A DNA stretch of 8,565 nt, taken from the NCBI GenBank assembly GCA_023248365.1, contig JAHFER010000057.1, positions 1 to 8,565 of the forward strand, read 5' to 3'. The translations under genes were made by a program, and so were the position numbers. Source of the stretch: Nitrospirota bacterium. GTDB lineage: Bacteria; Nitrospirota; 9FT-COMBO-42-15; HDB-SIOI813. Below, one piece after another: positions 6,063 to 8,565 of the stretch; the stretch's first letter is position 1, and each line of letters opens with the position of its first letter. Below the pieces are notes generated by a model. It worked only from the letters and a program-made list of their open reading frames with translations. It did not search any database and was not told the origin of the DNA.

Positions 6063-6515
6063 ATGAATAGAATAAAAAATCAGGATGGCACTGCATTAGT
6101 TATTGCTATGATTTTTTTAGCACTGCTGACCACTATAGGAATCTATGCATTGTTTAATTCAACTACCGAACTGACAAGTTCAGCAAGGTATAAGAGTGAT
6201 AAAGAGGCATTCTATGCAGCAGAAGGTGCGATAGAGTACATCAAAGGGGATGGTTATTATTTTGTTACAAAAACTACATTAAACTTCCCTGACAATGCCC
6301 ATACTACTGTTGCGGCACGGGACCTTTCAGCAAATGGAACCAATGCCAGCGGCACAATTACGTATGTTACCTCTGGTAATCCTCCTCCGGGTTATGGATT
6401 CAGCGCTAAAGATTCTCAGTCAAATTACTTTGTTATTCAGGCTACAGGAACTTCACAGGCCGGAACTCAAAGTAAGCAGGAAGAAAGTGTGGCGAAGATT
6501 TTACCTAAGTCATAA
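6063..6515 (+). CDS. pilX: PilX-type minor pilin, copy 2
   Basis: A 150-residue PilX/GspK-like minor prepilin. ATG 6063 follows GAGGA by seven bases. The leader MNRIKNQDG is followed by TALVIAMIFLALLTTIGIYAL. As in copy 1, there is no Glu at mature position 5. The family signature AFYAAEGAIEYIKG lies just after the helix. The C-terminal strands are short (NYFVIQATGTSQAGTQSKQEESV), making this one of the smaller PilX proteins. It lies ten bases after pilW and 44 bases before pilY1, which fits one transcript. PilX and PilY1 are usually adjacent in minor-pilin operons, and this copy, not copy 1, keeps that arrangement. Confidence 0.87.
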   Translation: MNRIKNQDGTALVIAMIFLALLTTIGIYALFNSTTELTSSARYKSDKEAFYAAEGAIEYIKGDGYYFVTKTTLNFPDNAHTTVAARDLSANGTNASGTITYVTSGNPPPGYGFSAKDSQSNYFVIQATGTSQAGTQSKQEESVAKILPKS

Positions 6516-6559
6516 AATGGTGATGAGTAATAGGTGTTGAAATTAAGGGGGTAAATAAA

Positions 6560-8565
6560 ATGATAAAAAAGATATTATCAATTTGCATTATGTTATTGAT
6601 TATACCTGCCGCAATAACCTATGCAGATGATACTGAGATATATGGACTAACCACCACTCAGATAAAACCTAATATACTTATAATTTTTGATAACTCCGGC
6701 AGCATGAACGATGAAATAACCAGTGCAATAGGTTATGTTCCAGCTACAGCATATACTGTTGCCAATGTATGCGGCGGCGCCTGTGATAAAACAAAGGTCT
6801 ATAGATGGCGAAGCAGTGAACAGGTATGGCAATCTTATACTACTATAGCAAATGTTCATTCGCATTGTAATTCGGCGTATAACACGTTCAATACACAGGG
6901 GCTGTATACCGGAGTTCTCACAACTTCAGGGTATTGCAAGACCACGGGAGGAACATTTGCGAGTGGTAATTATATAAACTTCCTTTTTAGTAATACCGGT
7001 GGTGTTGATCCATCAACTCCAAAGATTGATATAGCCAAACGTGTTGTTACAGACCTTGTAAGCACAACGGATTCAGTAAACTTCGGTCTTATGATTTTTA
7101 ACACATCTGAAGGAGGGCATCTGTCACGCCCCATACTGGATATGACAGTTGGAACAAACCGGCAGGATCTTATAAATGCGATAAATGGTATCAGTGCCAG
7201 TACATGGACCCCTCTTGCTGAAACACTGTATGAGTCCATGCGATATTACAGCGGACAATCAAGCTATTTTAACACCGGTACAAATTACACATCTCCTATG
7301 CAGTATTCCTGTCAGAAAAATTATATCATTATAATGACCGACGGCATGTCCACTCAGGACGTACACCCGATATTAAAAACTCTGTGTAATCAGGGTGATT
7401 GTGATGGTGACGGCTTTGAACCCAACAAAGATCCCAGAAAGAGTTATGATTCGTACGGTTCCGATTATCTTGACGATGTGGCAAAATATCTGCATGATAA
7501 TGATATGAGCTCAAGCCTTAACGGAACCCAGAATGTAATTACATATACCGTTGGATTTGGACTTCCTTCATCGGATGATGGCGCTACCTTGCTTCTTACT
7601 GAGACCGCTGCTAACGGAGGAGGCACTTATTTTTCTGCCTATAACACCCAGAGTCTTAATCAGGCATTTACACAGATTATTGGGGCTATAATACAGGATA
7701 ATACATCCTTTGTTGCCCCTGTGGTCCCTGTAAGTCCTGAAAATAAGACATTCAGCGGAGACAGGGTTTATATAGGTTTCTTTAAGCCTTCTGTTGCTCC
7801 GTTCTGGACGGGTAATCTCAAAAAATATGGCCTCGACCTTAACAATGGCATTGTTATAGATAAAAATAGCACGCCTGCCCTTGACAGTAACGGAGACTTC
7901 CTTGAAACCTCAGTATCATACTGGTCAAGCGGTGCTGACGGCGGCATGGTAGAAGAGGGCGGTGTAGGCGAGGTTCTGCTTGCAAGGAGCACAGCCCGTA
8001 ATATCTATACATATCTTGGCACATCTACTTCTCTTACAAATGCCTCCAATGCATTTAAAACAACAAATGCGGCCTTAACATTTGGCATGGTTAATCTGGC
8101 AAATGACACAGAGAAAGACAGCCTTATAAATTTCATACACGGGTATGACGCCTATAGCGGAACACCTGATGCAATGAGAGACTGGATTTTAGGTGACATA
8201 CTTCACTCAAGGCCATATGTAGTACATTATTCTACATCCAGGTCTGTAAGTTTTGTTGGTGCTAATGACGGCATGATGCATGCCTTTGAAGACAGTACAG
8301 GTGAGGAATTATGGGGATTCATTCCGCCTGACATGCTTGGAAATCTGAAAAATCTTACAAGCGGGACAACTCATCCCTTTTTTGTAGATTCATCCCCTAA
8401 ATTATATATTAACGATGCAAATGGTAATGGAGTTATATCAGCGGGTGAAGGTGATAAGGTAATATTGGTTTTTGGAGAGAGAAGGGGAGGGAGTTCATAT
8501 TATGCCCTTGATGTTACTGACCCTGATGCCCCTGTCTATTTGTGGAGAATTGGTGATGCAGTTGT
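6560..8565 (+). CDS. pilY1: PilY1-type pilus tip adhesin with VWA domain, C-terminus missing
   Basis: 668 full codons are visible and open to the window edge. PilY1 proteins usually exceed 1,000 residues. ATG 6560 follows AAGGGGG by eight bases. A Sec signal peptide (residues 1-22, ending AITYA) shows export. Residues 36 to about 380 form a von Willebrand A domain with a complete MIDAS metal site: Asp44-x-Ser46-x-Ser48, Thr217 and Asp261 (TDG). An acidic loop, DCDGDGFEPNKD (280-291), sits inside it. The PilY1/PilC beta-propeller then begins, with HSRPYVV (549-555) and GANDGMMHAF (567-576). A second EF-hand-like loop, DANGNGVISAGE, lies at 619-630. It probably caps the pilus tip with the minor pilins encoded just upstream and acts in adhesion or calcium-dependent control of retraction. 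Confidence 0.95.
   Translation, partial: MIKKILSICIMLLIIPAAITYADDTEIYGLTTTQIKPNILIIFDNSGSMNDEITSAIGYVPATAYTVANVCGGACDKTKVYRWRSSEQVWQSYTTIANVHSHCNSAYNTFNTQGLYTGVLTTSGYCKTTGGTFASGNYINFLFSNTGGVDPSTPKIDIAKRVVTDLVSTTDSVNFGLMIFNTSEGGHLSRPILDMTVGTNRQDLINAINGISASTWTPLAETLYESMRYYSGQSSYFNTGTNYTSPMQYSCQKNYIIIMTDGMSTQDVHPILKTLCNQGDCDGDGFEPNKDPRKSYDSYGSDYLDDVAKYLHDNDMSSSLNGTQNVITYTVGFGLPSSDDGATLLLTETAANGGGTYFSAYNTQSLNQAFTQIIGAIIQDNTSFVAPVVPVSPENKTFSGDRVYIGFFKPSVAPFWTGNLKKYGLDLNNGIVIDKNSTPALDSNGDFLETSVSYWSSGADGGMVEEGGVGEVLLARSTARNIYTYLGTSTSLTNASNAFKTTNAALTFGMVNLANDTEKDSLINFIHGYDAYSGTPDAMRDWILGDILHSRPYVVHYSTSRSVSFVGANDGMMHAFEDSTGEELWGFIPPDMLGNLKNLTSGTTHPFFVDSSPKLYINDANGNGVISAGEGDKVILVFGERRGGSSYYALDVTDPDAPVYLWRIGDAV

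Noticed and set aside
2568..6515. Type II secretion pseudopilin operon (gspH-I-J-K)
   Set aside because: The folds are homologous, but adjacency to PilY1, the PilW/PilX signatures and the absence of a GspG or GspL/M gene favour type IV pilus minor pilins. For set 1 alone the alternative cannot be fully excluded.

Overview
The window comes from a bacterial chromosome of moderate GC content with AT-rich intergenic DNA. It carries a class II (adenosylcobalamin-dependent) ribonucleotide reductase and a type IV pilus minor-pilin/PilY1 cluster. Gram-negative didermy follows from the pilus genes. The tone of the proteins (class II NrdJ with a TSCPD tail; PilY1 with a von Willebrand A domain and EF-hand-like loops) suggests a Nitrospirota- or Desulfobacterota-like organism. 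That taxonomic placement is inference only and was not tested by any search.

Layout. (1) 1-2112, minus strand: nrdJ, running off the left edge, so its C-terminus is missing. Its interdomain linker contains two kinds of short tandem repeat. (2) 2113-2567: a 455-bp intergenic region. It holds a sigma-70-type promoter for nrdJ, a helically phased array of five 11-bp repeats that includes one perfect and one good DnaA box, a weaker plus-strand promoter, and an AT-rich stretch. (3) 2568-4659, plus strand: four tightly overlapping genes, fimT/gspH-like, pilV, pilW and pilX (set 1). (4) 4660-4821: a 162-bp gap with a textbook sigma-54 promoter and an adjacent IHF-type consensus. (5) 4822-6515: a second pilV-pilW-pilX set (set 2). 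(6) 6560-8565: pilY1, running off the right edge.

How the genes work together. FimT/PilV/PilW/PilX are prepilin-like proteins. They are expected to be cleaved by PilD, assemble at the pilus tip and prime assembly of the major pilin. PilY1 is the large secreted tip adhesin/calcium-dependent regulator that such a minor-pilin complex carries. The unusual point is that pilV-pilW-pilX occurs twice in tandem, in clearly diverged copies. The internal sigma-54 promoter lies exactly between the copies, so set 2 plus pilY1 can be transcribed independently of set 1. nrdJ is a neighbour by position only. The DnaA-box array next to it may link dNTP supply to replication, or may be a replication-related locus in its own right. 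I found no mobile element, CRISPR array, tRNA or rRNA, and no wholly unknown multi-gene system.
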